DNA of 64,000 nt from a virus. The notes under the pieces were generated by a model. It was not told the DNA's origin. It saw only the letters and a program-made list of their open reading frames with translations, and ran no database searches. Below, in pieces: positions 46,982 through 55,382 of this stretch (the first letter of the stretch is position 1; every line of letters starts with the position of its first letter). The position numbers were made by a program, and so were the translations under genes. The DNA lies in IMG/VR virus record IMGVR_UViG_3300017917_003565, positions 48,192 to 112,191 of that record. One strand, written 5' to 3'.

Positions 46982-48541
46982 TTATGCTGATCCTTGTTGG
47001 TTGGTCAACTTTCTTTCAATGCTGTCACGTTCGGCGTCGCTGAGTAGATCTGGATCGTATTCGCCAGATTCAATCTTGGCTATGAGATGATCAATGTAGG
47101 CATCATCATAGGCATAGATGTCGGTCAAAGCCTTGTCTACTTCTACCCAGAGATTTCCATTGAACTTGTACAAGGTGCTGGGCAACTGATCCACACGCAG
47201 GAACATATCACCTTTCTTGGGATTAAATGGAAAACTGGTTCCAAATCCTTTGACTTCTCCTTTGAGTCCTGTGGGTGCATTATCAGCTTCTAATCCCTGT
47301 GTGGCCATTACACGGGCCTGGAACTCGGAATCTTGCCAGGGCAACTGTTGTATGGCTCCTGAAGCCAGGAGATATCGTTGGCGTTTGAGAGTGTCATCAG
47401 GATTTTCAACCTTCCAGGCACGTTCAGCCAGTTTTTCTGGTGTGTTGATGTTTTCATCCGTGGATTCGTCGGGCAGTGTAGGGGTATTGAGAGGGGCATG
47501 CTCGGCTTCGGAGTCACGTATGACCAATCGCTTGGCATTGGCCCACATGCTGTCAAGGCCTTCAAATATGGACTTTTTCTTGATGGGTTCTTCGACGGGT
47601 GGTTCATATGTACCTGTGTCGATGGACTGAGCCACATTCCGAGCTCGATCAAAAAACACTGTGGTGTCTGTATCTACCTTAGCTTCTTGAAGTTGAGCAT
47701 TGAGTTGATTTATCTGGTCGTCGCTGAGCGAGTTGTTGTCCGGCTCGTAATCAGTGCGTCGTTTACCTGTGGCAAATATGTTTACACCCTGTTCCCATTC
47801 CAAGGTCTTGGTCGCGGCCAACAACAAGGTCAGAGCTAATGGATCAAACACTATGACGATCAAAATAATGACCCAACGCACAGCCTTTTCTAACACATTG
47901 GCCTCAGGATTGTCGCCATAGATCAAAGCCGCTATGTATTTGATTGGCCCAACTTCAGCCTCGACTTTCCGTGCTTCGCTGGCTATAGGTGCTCGTTGTT
48001 CTTGTAGTTTGACGATTTCAGCCTGAGCCCGAGAGATGTCTGCGTTGAGTCTGTTGCGTTCAGTACCCTGGCTACGTCGAAGATTGGCCGCACGTTGCGC
48101 ACCTTGTTCGTCGTTGCTGCGGGCCATCTGTTGATCCACTGCTTCGTCCATCTGCCGCAGAGCCTTGCGAGCGGCTTCGATGTTATCACGCTGTGATTTT
48201 ATTTTGTCGTCAAATATGGCTACCTGGGCCTGTATATCACCTGACGGAACTGCTTGATCTAGGTGCGCTTTGGACAAGAATCCAAACACACCCATGCTGG
48301 TAAGAACCATGAGTATGGCCACTGCGCTTGATAGATATATTTTGTATTGTAGTTCGGCTCGGTGCCAGTATCTATGTAACCACAAGGTACTGACTATTTT
48401 GCCCACTTCTAGGCTCGATCCCAAGATCACAATGGGCCAAAAAGCCGCGGCAAATATAGCCGTAAGGCCTAGTATAGAATAATAGGCAGCACTGACCGAG
48501 ATGATCAGTGCAGTTGCGAGAGTAAGTAAACCAAACCACAT
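46982..48541 (-). CDS. Large membrane protein with coiled coil, conserved in aquatic phages (519 aa)
   Basis: Membrane helices at about 3-22, 25-42 and 68-92, a long coiled coil (100-205), another helix at about 220-242 and a charged, mostly disordered C-terminal half. Polar WLHRYWHRAE between helices. Similar proteins occur in cyanophages without known function. Predicted to be leaderless from GGTAAATA. First gene of the ClpX-bS21 transcript, so a link to envelope proteolysis or virion assembly is possible (inference). Confidence 0.6.
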   Translation of the reverse strand: MWFGLLTLATALIISVSAAYYSILGLTAIFAAAFWPIVILGSSLEVGKIVSTLWLHRYWHRAELQYKIYLSSAVAILMVLTSMGVFGFLSKAHLDQAVPSGDIQAQVAIFDDKIKSQRDNIEAARKALRQMDEAVDQQMARSNDEQGAQRAANLRRSQGTERNRLNADISRAQAEIVKLQEQRAPIASEARKVEAEVGPIKYIAALIYGDNPEANVLEKAVRWVIILIVIVFDPLALTLLLAATKTLEWEQGVNIFATGKRRTDYEPDNNSLSDDQINQLNAQLQEAKVDTDTTVFFDRARNVAQSIDTGTYEPPVEEPIKKKSIFEGLDSMWANAKRLVIRDSEAEHAPLNTPTLPDESTDENINTPEKLAERAWKVENPDDTLKRQRYLLASGAIQQLPWQDSEFQARVMATQGLEADNAPTGLKGEVKGFGTSFPFNPKKGDMFLRVDQLPSTLYKFNGNLWVEVDKALTDIYAYDDAYIDHLIAKIESGEYDPDLLSDAERDSIERKLTNQQGSA

Positions 48542-48548
48542 AATCTAA

Positions 48549-48556
48549 TATTTACC
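48549..48556 (-). promoter_or_regulatory. Late-type motif GGTAAATA, 7 nt before ATG
   Basis: Ends 7 nt before the ATG at 48541; predicted leader about 2 nt. Fourth member of the set of late motifs that abut a start codon. Confidence 0.5.
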
Positions 48557-48557
48557 G

Positions 48558-49013
48558 TTAGTTCCAGGTCCTGTGATCCTCGGCCACACATTCCATGCCA
48601 TCATATTCCTCGATGATCCATGACACATCGGCAGGTATCCGTACCACTTTTAATCGGGCATGTTCTCCCCAGCAGGCAGGTCCCAATTCTCGGACCAGTT
48701 GCACCAGCACAGGATCATCTCTGGGAATGTCATTGCCGCTCCAATGGCGTTGATTCACTATAATGTGCGGGCCCCAGCGATCATTGCTATGGCGATCATC
48801 TCTGGGTATGGTATGATAAGGTATTTTATTGCGCTCTAGCCAGGCGATTTCAGTATCTCGACTGAGTCCATAGCCTCCGTGTTGACAGTTGATCACAATG
48901 TCACGGAATCCGCGTAGATGTTGTATCAACAGGTCGTGATCTGGGTTTGATCTACTGTCAATCGGGTTGCCACAGGTAGGGCATCTTTGACCGTTTATTT
49001 CTTGCCCGGCCAT
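48558..49013 (-). CDS. Zinc-ribbon-containing conserved phage protein (151 aa)
   Basis: CPTCGN near the N-terminus is a zinc-knuckle half. Core INCQHGGYGLSRDTEIAWLERNK and a C-terminal EYDGMECVAEDHRTW are signatures I associate with a protein conserved in many large viruses (FGGFxLS and EYDGxExV). Function unknown. Overlaps the next gene by 19 nt. Confidence 0.65.
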   Translation of the reverse strand: MAGQEINGQRCPTCGNPIDSRSNPDHDLLIQHLRGFRDIVINCQHGGYGLSRDTEIAWLERNKIPYHTIPRDDRHSNDRWGPHIIVNQRHWSGNDIPRDDPVLVQLVRELGPACWGEHARLKVVRIPADVSWIIEEYDGMECVAEDHRTWN

Positions 49014-49207
49014 GTCTTACTAAACAGATTGAATTCACGTTCGTTGGTTATGATACGAGATTCTAATCTGTCAACCCTGCGCTGTAGATTGATGGTGCGT
49101 ATCAGTAGGATAGCCAAAGCTGCGATCAGCAGAGTTATGGTAACACCCCACCCGGCAATAATACCATAGGTCCATAACCACAAAGAATCTACTGCGTCGG
49201 CCAGCAA
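48995..49207 (-). CDS. Single-span membrane protein with coiled coil (70 aa)
   Basis: Helix at about 15-36 (IIAGWGVTITLLIAALAILL) followed by RTINLQRRVDRLESRIITNE coiled coil. Unknown; small scaffold or spanin-like shape. Confidence 0.55.
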   Translation of the reverse strand: MLADAVDSLWLWTYGIIAGWGVTITLLIAALAILLIRTINLQRRVDRLESRIITNEREFNLFSKTWPGKK

Positions 49208-49208
49208 G

Positions 49209-49340
49209 TTAACGGGATTGATTTTGTTTTCCTATCGAACGTTGTTTATAATCACATAATACATGATAACCCATCTGATAGCAAGAACAGTGATTGCCTA
49301 ATATCTTGCGGGCCAACCAAATTCGAAATCGTTTGATCAT
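49209..49340 (-). CDS. Small basic protein (43 aa)
   Basis: MIKRFRIWLARKILGNHCSCYQMGYHV.. amphipathic basic N-terminus and three Cys, so it may bind membrane or zinc. ATG overlaps the stop of the BAX-inhibitor gene (TGATG). Confidence 0.5.
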   Translation of the reverse strand: MIKRFRIWLARKILGNHCSCYQMGYHVLCDYKQRSIGKQNQSR

Positions 49341-50023
49341 CAATCTTTCTTGCCGCCAAACAACTGTAGTAAGCTGAGGAATAGATTGATAAAGTCCAGA
49401 TACAAACTCAATGCACCCAGGATCTCCATTTTGCCGTCGTTTTCGTAGCTGACCATTTCACGGATCTTTTGTGTGTCATAGGCGGTAAGGCCCAGAAACA
49501 CTAACACAGCAATAGCCGAAATCACCATTTGGAACAACGTAGATCCAAGGAAGATGTTGATCACAGAAGCGATGATGATAGCGATTAGACCAATGGTCAA
49601 GAAACTGCCAAAGCCCGATAGATCCTTCTTGGTAAAATAACCATAAAAACTCATCACACCGAACAAAACCGCGCCGGCCATGAATGCACTCACGATGGAT
49701 CCCAAGTTGTATACATGGAAGATCGTGGCGAAACTCAACCCCATGAGAGCCGCGAAACCATGTAAGAAAGCCTGTGCCGCGAACTTGGTCATGCGTTCAT
49801 AGGCAAATCCTGCTGCCAATATGGCCACCAATGGTGCAAAAATCACCACCCATTTCATGGCGCCTGTAAAGAAAAACTGCATGGCACTGGCGCTGCTGGC
49901 CACCAACAGGCTGACTATCATGCTGGTCACTACAGCCAAGCCCATGTTTCCATACACCCGCCCCATGGCAGCATTTATGGCACTGGCTGATCTGTAAATA
50001 CCTATCATCGTATTAGTATACAT
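49340..50023 (-). CDS. BAX inhibitor-1 family (YbhL/YccA) seven-helix membrane protein
   Basis: 227 residues with seven hydrophobic helices. LTAYDTQKIREM and GALSLYLDFINLFLSLL contain the conserved Asp pair of the TMBIM/BI-1 fold, which forms a pH-sensitive ion leak. The bacterial relative YccA binds and restrains the FtsH protease. A phage copy could guard envelope proteases or delay death of the host (inference). AAGGAG before ATG. Confidence 0.9.
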   Translation of the reverse strand: MYTNTMIGIYRSASAINAAMGRVYGNMGLAVVTSMIVSLLVASSASAMQFFFTGAMKWVVIFAPLVAILAAGFAYERMTKFAAQAFLHGFAALMGLSFATIFHVYNLGSIVSAFMAGAVLFGVMSFYGYFTKKDLSGFGSFLTIGLIAIIIASVINIFLGSTLFQMVISAIAVLVFLGLTAYDTQKIREMVSYENDGKMEILGALSLYLDFINLFLSLLQLFGGKKD

Positions 50024-50034
50024 TGTCTATCTCC

Positions 50035-50715
50035 TTATTCAGTAACAAATTCTTTCACCATTGGAAAGATCTTGGCAATAACTTCTGCACAGAGTCTAGC
50101 TATGTCTCTGTGCTCTTTCTGCGTACCATTGCCAGACCGCAGTTCTATGAAATGCACCCAACTTCTAAGAGTACCGTTCATGTATATCCTACTGGACGTG
50201 ATACCTTCAGGCAACACTGCACGAGCTTGTTCTTTGGCTATGCCACGTGTCACTGCCCATTTGTAGGTGTTCCTGGCCAACTCGATCACTTCTCTTTGTT
50301 TGGCCCGCCATTCATCTTGCAGTATGGCATGCCCTAGAGTGGAGTCCAGTTCCACACTGTTTTGTCGATTATGGGGATCTTGTAATCTAGCTTCTCTAAT
50401 CACAAACTCCAGATCTTTCACAGGATCTGCATAGCGTTGGCTGAACTCTTGGAAACTGAAACTGCGATGACGCAAGATCTGTCGGGCGATGTCTCGTGTG
50501 GTTTCTATTTCCACACAAGCTGACACCATCTCCAAGGGTGACCAGTGCTGGTGTTTGACCAAGTACCGGATGAGTTTTTCCGAAGTTTCGGTGTTGAACT
50601 GATTGGCAGGATTTGAAACCCTGGCACAGAATGCTATAAGTTCCTGGGCATCATCGATACCCTGGGCACTGAAATCCTCAACCGGCTGACTGTATGATAT
50701 CAGTTTGACTTTCAT
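50035..50715 (-). CDS. thyX: Flavin-dependent thymidylate synthase ThyX
   Basis: 226 residues. RHRSFSFQEFSQRY at 82-95 is the ThyX signature RHRxxSxQExSxRY; Arg and Ser/Gln residues for FAD and dUMP binding are present, with N-terminal EMVSACVEI and a C-terminal NGTLRSWVHFIELR block. Makes dTMP from dUMP using methylene-THF and NADPH. Part of the phage nucleotide supply with NrdA/B. Confidence 0.95.
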   Translation of the reverse strand: MKVKLISYSQPVEDFSAQGIDDAQELIAFCARVSNPANQFNTETSEKLIRYLVKHQHWSPLEMVSACVEIETTRDIARQILRHRSFSFQEFSQRYADPVKDLEFVIREARLQDPHNRQNSVELDSTLGHAILQDEWRAKQREVIELARNTYKWAVTRGIAKEQARAVLPEGITSSRIYMNGTLRSWVHFIELRSGNGTQKEHRDIARLCAEVIAKIFPMVKEFVTE

Positions 50716-50718
50716 AGT

Positions 50719-50889
50719 TTACTCAGGATGTTGATCCTGTTCATTCCTGTCGGTTTCTTCTTGATTTGCTTGCCATTCTTCCAACTTGGCCTGATATGCT
50801 TCTTCTGTGAGCCCATGCCATCCAATGCATTGACCGGTAGGACTGCGCCCACAACCGCAAGAATATTTAGCACCTGTTTTGGACATCAT
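50719..50889 (-). CDS. CDGSH-like iron-sulfur microprotein (56 aa)
   Basis: CGCGRSPTGQCIGWH follows the CxC...C...H ligand spacing of CDGSH domains, though the D-G-S core is changed (CIGWH). It would carry a 2Fe-2S cluster with three Cys and one His. Then LTEEAYQAKLEEWQA and an acidic tail. ATGATG start overlapping the upstream stop (ATGA). Possible redox partner for the desaturase or radical enzymes (guess). Confidence 0.6.
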   Translation of the reverse strand: MMSKTGAKYSCGCGRSPTGQCIGWHGLTEEAYQAKLEEWQANQEETDRNEQDQHPE

Positions 50890-51380
50890 TCTGCTTGCTC
50901 CTCAAAATCTACCATGTTGCCGGCGTCGTCTGCACAGACCAATCTCACACGGTTTCCTGCTTGATCCAAGATTTCAATAGGACCCCAGATCCACATCTGT
51001 GTGTCATTAGAAATCCAATCTTCTTCTTCCAGGGCATAAAATCCTTCTTCATCTACCAGCTCTTCTAGCCGCTCACGTTCATCGTCGTCCATGTCCTCGG
51101 GCCAGTCTACTTCTTCCCAACAGCCGTCCCAGGTTTCTATGAGTTCAACGTCTTCGATGTTAGGACCTGGGCAGTTATACATGTCCACACTGTCTAAGTT
51201 ACCATCTCCGCCGGGCACATAATCAAACTCAAACTCAGGAGGATTGTCATCGCTAGTGGTGACTAACCATGACCCCGCACGCCATCCGGTACGGCGTACA
51301 ATCACAAGATCATCCTTGCTGAAATGTTCATGTTCTTCGATGCTCTTTTTATAGTAAGTCTTGACCGTAAACTGTGCCAT
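50886..51380 (-). CDS. Acidic phage protein, unknown (164 aa)
   Basis: MAQFTVKTYYKKSIEEHEHFSKDDLVIVRRTGWRAGSW.. then a very acidic middle (WPEDMDDDERERLEELVDEEGFYALEEEDW). Beta-barrel N-terminal part, acidic mimic-like centre. Could resemble DNA-mimic inhibitors in charge only. Begins 1 nt after the upstream stop. Confidence 0.55.
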   Translation of the reverse strand: MAQFTVKTYYKKSIEEHEHFSKDDLVIVRRTGWRAGSWLVTTSDDNPPEFEFDYVPGGDGNLDSVDMYNCPGPNIEDVELIETWDGCWEEVDWPEDMDDDERERLEELVDEEGFYALEEEDWISNDTQMWIWGPIEILDQAGNRVRLVCADDAGNMVDFEEQAE

Positions 51381-51381
51381 G

Positions 51382-52581
51382 TTATTGTTTATCCTTTTCA
51401 AAATCAAAGTTTTTCAATATCTTGTCTAGCTCTGCTATAGGATTCCAATCTGCAGGTGTAGCAGGCTGACAATATTTCTTACGATTAGACAACCCCTTCT
51501 TGCTTTCTGCACTGTAATCCAGCCAGTCAATCTTTTTGCTGTCGCATTCTGGGCAGTGATGATCATAGGTATCATCATCGCACCGCATAGAATCCTGCAT
51601 GCCTACCCATCCACAAGTTTTGCATCTTGCATCGGGTGGTTCAGGTGGTTGGTTAGCCCAGTCTGAGGTATCCCAGTTGTACCCTTGCCAAGTCACGATA
51701 CCTTCGTGATCCTTGGCACGAAACACGCCATATTCAAAGTCTCCAAAGTTATTGCCATCCCAGTACAGACTACCATAGGTTGACCCATAACCATAGTTGC
51801 AACTATACCAGCCTGGATGTACAGGTCTATGTTGTTGATAGTCAATCTTGGGGCTAGATTCCCAATCGCGAGGGCTCGGTCCAAAGGACGGTTCTCCCCA
51901 GTCCTTTTCGCCAGGTTCGTAGCGTTCCCAGTTGCCTTCATCATCAGTGAGTCGGACCATGTCCATGTCCGAACTTTTACCATCGGTGCTGCCGCCCCAG
52001 TTTTCAATCTCTTCACCATCATAGTACACACGATTTACTAATTCTTCACCATCTATTTCGTCATAGTGTAGTTCCAGTAACTCGATGTTGAATGGAGCTT
52101 GAAGCTCAATCTTGCCTTCAAAAAATGTGCCTTTTTCATTAGAGCTACCGATAAAAACCACTTCTCCTTTTTTCTTTGATCCAACCCAGACTTCATCTTG
52201 GCAAGACCAGGCTGGGCTGTCGTCGCACCCATCACAATCATCTAGGCTTTTTTGAAACACAGTGGCGCCATTTTCGTCTTCGATTTGTAAGGTTCCGGCA
52301 CTCCTGCTCACCCCGTTGGTATGAGCCATGTCGTCGCATTCATACCACGAGCCCGGCGGAAATGGCAACAGATCCTCGTCAAGCCCTATTTTTTCTGCGG
52401 CATCCGAATCCCAGGCCAGATCCATCAAGTTGACTTGATGTTTCATACAGTAGTCCCAGACCTCGGGTCGCACAGTGCCCATGACTTTTTCACCTCCATA
52501 TCCCCACAGGCTGATACTGTAGGTTCTAGGGGTGAATCTTAAAGTTTCGATCAGTTGTTGCTTTTCTTCTTTGGTAGCCAT
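51382..52581 (-). CDS. Acidic protein with C-terminal zinc ribbon (399 aa)
   Basis: MATKEEKQQLIETLRFTPRTYSISLWGYGGEKVMG... is predominantly beta and highly acidic. The C-terminal part has a zinc ribbon (CKTCGWVG...HHCPECDSKK). The middle contains repeated YYDGEEIENWGG and WERYEPGEKDW segments. Conserved in some large aquatic phages; no function known. Confidence 0.55.
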   Translation of the reverse strand: MATKEEKQQLIETLRFTPRTYSISLWGYGGEKVMGTVRPEVWDYCMKHQVNLMDLAWDSDAAEKIGLDEDLLPFPPGSWYECDDMAHTNGVSRSAGTLQIEDENGATVFQKSLDDCDGCDDSPAWSCQDEVWVGSKKKGEVVFIGSSNEKGTFFEGKIELQAPFNIELLELHYDEIDGEELVNRVYYDGEEIENWGGSTDGKSSDMDMVRLTDDEGNWERYEPGEKDWGEPSFGPSPRDWESSPKIDYQQHRPVHPGWYSCNYGYGSTYGSLYWDGNNFGDFEYGVFRAKDHEGIVTWQGYNWDTSDWANQPPEPPDARCKTCGWVGMQDSMRCDDDTYDHHCPECDSKKIDWLDYSAESKKGLSNRKKYCQPATPADWNPIAELDKILKNFDFEKDKQ

Positions 52582-52588
52582 GATATTC

Positions 52589-52675
52589 CTATTGTGTCGC
52601 AAATTGACGTAGACGTTTCAAGACCTTAGCAATACGCCATTTGACATAGGCGATCCATTCTTTGGGATGTATCAT
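52589..52675 (-). CDS. Basic microprotein (28 aa)
   Basis: MIHPKEWIAYVKWRIAKVLKRLRQFATQ, amphipathic, strongly basic, could coat a membrane. The start overlaps the 38-residue gene (ATGA). GGAGA before the ATG. Modest support, from the overlap and ribosome-binding site. Confidence 0.4.
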   Translation of the reverse strand: MIHPKEWIAYVKWRIAKVLKRLRQFATQ

Positions 52676-52788
52676 TTTATTTCTCCATTCATATAATCAA
52701 ATATTTTGATCACAATAAAAATCAATAACAAAGCCACAGCCATGGTGACCACAGCTTCTATCAACCATGATTCTACAAAATCAAACAC
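52672..52788 (-). CDS. Single-span membrane microprotein, GTG start (38 aa)
   Basis: One long helix, VESWLIEAVVTMAVALLLIFIVIKIF. The GTG start sits in the end of the 93-residue gene (8-nt overlap), and its stop overlaps the next ATG. Weak support apart from the coupling. Confidence 0.4.
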   Translation of the reverse strand: MFDFVESWLIEAVVTMAVALLLIFIVIKIFDYMNGEIK

Positions 52789-53062
52789 AGTGGTTGCCCC
52801 ATGTTTGTTCTTGTTCGTTCCAGTGCCTTATATCATATAGTCGAACACCGATGCCATATCCTAGCACGCCTATAACGATCTCTAATCCAGCGTGATCTTG
52901 CTGGCGACACAGTTCAAATTCTGCGTCTACCAATGCATCACTGTAGTAGGTGTGTTCTATTTCCCAGGCCAGATTCTTGGAAAGTTTACCATGCAATGAT
53001 CCTAGGTTACGAAAAAACTCTCGTTTCCAAGGTGTGTCGACGTGCAATCTAAAACTAATCAT
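52781..53062 (-). CDS. Small phage protein, unknown (93 aa)
   Basis: MISFRLHVDTPWKREFFRNLGSLHGKLSKNLAWEIEHTYYSDAL.. then beta-rich VIGVLGYGIGVRLYDIRHWNEQEQ. Start chosen for the TAATG overlap with the 43-residue gene. Conserved-looking; role unknown. Confidence 0.55.
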   Translation of the reverse strand: MISFRLHVDTPWKREFFRNLGSLHGKLSKNLAWEIEHTYYSDALVDAEFELCRQQDHAGLEIVIGVLGYGIGVRLYDIRHWNEQEQTWGNHCV

Positions 53063-53193
53063 TAAACCTTCTTTGCTTCGGAGTAGACACCCAGTGTAAA
53101 AAACATAGTGGCTATAGCTAACGCCGGGCCGTGGCCCGAAACTACTCCTTCTAATACTGCGATGATTGCCAAAACCCAAATCATCAATCTCAT
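53062..53193 (-). CDS. Small membrane protein (43 aa)
   Basis: MRLMIWVLAIIAVLEGVVSG then PALAIATMFFTLGVY: two hydrophobic segments. GGGAGAAAAACT before the ATG, whose first bases overlap the end of the ligase gene. Unknown. Confidence 0.5.
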   Translation of the reverse strand: MRLMIWVLAIIAVLEGVVSGHGPALAIATMFFTLGVYSEAKKV

Positions 53194-54554
53194 AGTTTTT
53201 CTCCCGCTTCAAATCCACGGAAACGAACAAATCTTGGAAATCTTAGGCTATAAGATCCGTCTTGATTTTGGGTGACTGCATCGGCCTGAATTTCGATCGT
53301 GTGACCCAATAAGCTATGCCTACTAGCCCAATATTGATCGCGATCAAGATCACTAAACCCACTACCAACGTTGACTCGAATCCTGCGGTCATTGTCTTCT
53401 CCTTCACAGATTATAGCACCCAGGCGATTTAGATTGCGACCTGTGCCTTCCTCGAATCCCACGATATTTAGGTCCACAGTGATGGTGGGTTTCCATTTCA
53501 TCCAAAAACTGCTACGTCGGCACTCGTAAGGTGCGCCCACGTCCTTGATCATGATGCCTTCGTAACCTTCTTTCACAGCATCCTGAGCAAAACGAGTCAT
53601 GATATCTTGACCTTCTGCGGTGTCAAGATCCACATCCATGCCCGGCATCACACGTAGATTGGGTTGTGTTTCGATTTCTTCCTTGTTGATATCTAGGATC
53701 AAGGTACGCTTGTGTTGTTGGGAATTCCAATACCCACGTTCGAAGTCTACCAAAGGAATCACATCAAAAATGTAGTAGGTCATGTCTTTGGTTTGCACAT
53801 CGCTCTTGCGTTGTGCCTGTTTCATCAGGGCCTGGAAACTTTTTCCCACGATCTCACCATCCAGGATAAAAGGTCCTCGAGTGTCAGAACTAAGTCTACC
53901 TTTGATATTGCGTATCTGCTCTTCAATGGCAGGAAAGTTTTCAAAGATCTTGCCGTTGCGACTGTACAAGGTCACACGATTCTTGGTACACAAGGCCAGC
54001 ACACGCACACCATCCAACTTGCACTCTATACGTTTGATCCCTTTCATCTTGCTAGGATGATCGTTGGAGTCTGTAGCTAACTGACAAGTGAATACAGGTA
54101 TCTTCCACTCAGTCTTGCCCAGAACCTTGTTCAAAGTCTTGTCACTGATACCACAGCGCAGGTCCTTGATAATGACTCTGCGGCACAAACCATTCCACTC
54201 TTCTGAGTCAAACAATTCTGACATTTGTTCAATGTGGCGTTTGGCTTCATGACCAGTTAGGCTACGAGTTCTCAATCCTTCGAGCATGGCCCAGAATCTA
54301 GGCCAGGGATTAGGAGCATTAGTAATACCTTCTGTTTCAGGAACTTGTTTGACACCAAACACATGGAAAGGATTGTAGGCCTCGTAGCAGTTAAACAAGA
54401 AACACTGGGCGTTGGCACTGCCCAACTTTGCAGCCATCAAGGCCTTTTCTATGACCTTTTCTTTGTGCAGCCTGCTGTCGGAACTTTCAAGGTCACGGAT
54501 CCAATCTGCGGCCAATTTTAATCCTTCGAACTTGACATCTTGTGTGTCTAACAT
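53190..54554 (-). CDS. ATP-dependent DNA ligase (T4 gp30 type)
   Basis: 454 residues. Motif I ECKLDGVRV with the adenylated Lys, motif III SRNGK-like, motif IV FILDGEIVG, motif V GYEGIMIKD and KWKPTI, then a C-terminal OB fold (RLGAIICEGED...IRVNVGSGFSD). N-terminal domain of about 150 residues as in T4 ligase. Seals nicks in phage DNA. AGTAAATA abuts the ATG on the upstream side, which is odd, as +1 from that motif would fall inside the gene. Confidence 0.93.
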   Translation of the reverse strand: MLDTQDVKFEGLKLAADWIRDLESSDSRLHKEKVIEKALMAAKLGSANAQCFLFNCYEAYNPFHVFGVKQVPETEGITNAPNPWPRFWAMLEGLRTRSLTGHEAKRHIEQMSELFDSEEWNGLCRRVIIKDLRCGISDKTLNKVLGKTEWKIPVFTCQLATDSNDHPSKMKGIKRIECKLDGVRVLALCTKNRVTLYSRNGKIFENFPAIEEQIRNIKGRLSSDTRGPFILDGEIVGKSFQALMKQAQRKSDVQTKDMTYYIFDVIPLVDFERGYWNSQQHKRTLILDINKEEIETQPNLRVMPGMDVDLDTAEGQDIMTRFAQDAVKEGYEGIMIKDVGAPYECRRSSFWMKWKPTITVDLNIVGFEEGTGRNLNRLGAIICEGEDNDRRIRVNVGSGFSDLDRDQYWASRHSLLGHTIEIQADAVTQNQDGSYSLRFPRFVRFRGFEAGEKL

Positions 54555-54592
54555 TATTTACTAGCTCCCAGAGTACGATTATGTTAGATGTT

Positions 54593-55321
54593 TTAGTTCA
54601 CAGTGTATTGACCGATCACTGCACCAGGTTTTTTCAAGGCTTCGGCACGTCGTGCTTTGTATTCCTCGTTGTCAACCTGGACCAAGCCCATGGTAGTCTG
54701 AGTACCATCAGGATTGATCACACTGATTTTGTCGGACTTTTTGTCAGCGGGTTCAACAGTGGGTGCCTGCTTGGTTTCATTGGTGATGTTGTCTAGTTCT
54801 TTGAACGCACCAGGAGCTCGGGCAGCCGCATCTTTGGCTGACTTCAGCACATTCTTGTCACCAATAGGTAGGGTAACCAACACATAGGTGCGGATGCGAT
54901 TGCCTTCGCTGACATGTTTCATCTCCACCGTTTCTACACCAGTGATGTCCACATCTGGGCACATGCTACGCAAAGCCATTTCACTTTGATCCGTACTGGC
55001 ATCACCGTTGTCACTTCTAAAAATCTTGACTTGGCTACGCACCTTGCCGCCGGCTGCTGTACAAATCTTGGCATAGGCGATGCTCTTAGCCTTGATATCA
55101 GCAAAACCAAAATCTCCACTGGTCGCGGTACCATTTTCAAAAATATATCCAGGAGCCTTGGGTAGCTTGCTCATCCAGGCTGGCGCCTGTTCGACCGCAG
55201 AGTTCATCTGGGCCGTTTGTAACTTGCTCTGGCTACTGTACTGAGCACTGTAATCCGGGCCTTTGGTGCCACAGGCGCTGAGTACTCCGGTTGCCACTAA
55301 TGCTAATGCTAGTTTCTTCAT
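54593..55321 (-). CDS. Lipoprotein, LPP20-like (242 aa)
   Basis: Start MKKLALALVATGVLSACGTK with lipobox LSAC (Cys17 lipidated). Then PAWMSKLPKAPGYIFENGTATSGDFGFADIKAKSIAYAKICTAAGG.., which fits LPP20-type outer membrane lipoproteins. The longer upstream start is rejected because the promoter's +1 (55347) is after it. GAAAGAGG is the ribosome-binding site. Possibly superinfection exclusion at the envelope (guess). Confidence 0.7.
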   Translation of the reverse strand: MKKLALALVATGVLSACGTKGPDYSAQYSSQSKLQTAQMNSAVEQAPAWMSKLPKAPGYIFENGTATSGDFGFADIKAKSIAYAKICTAAGGKVRSQVKIFRSDNGDASTDQSEMALRSMCPDVDITGVETVEMKHVSEGNRIRTYVLVTLPIGDKNVLKSAKDAAARAPGAFKELDNITNETKQAPTVEPADKKSDKISVINPDGTQTTMGLVQVDNEEYKARRAEALKKPGAVIGQYTVN

Positions 55322-55353
55322 TTTGATACCTCTTTCAAGTATGTAACTGTCAC

Positions 55354-55382
55354 AGTTTAACACAAGTTTTACCATTTGTCAA
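55354..55382 (-). promoter_or_regulatory. Sigma70-like promoter TTGACA-N17-TAAACT
   Basis: Minus strand, perfect -35 TTGACA at 55382-55377, -10 TAAACT at 55359-55354, spacer 17, +1 near 55347. Leader 26 nt to the lipoprotein. Confidence 0.75.
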
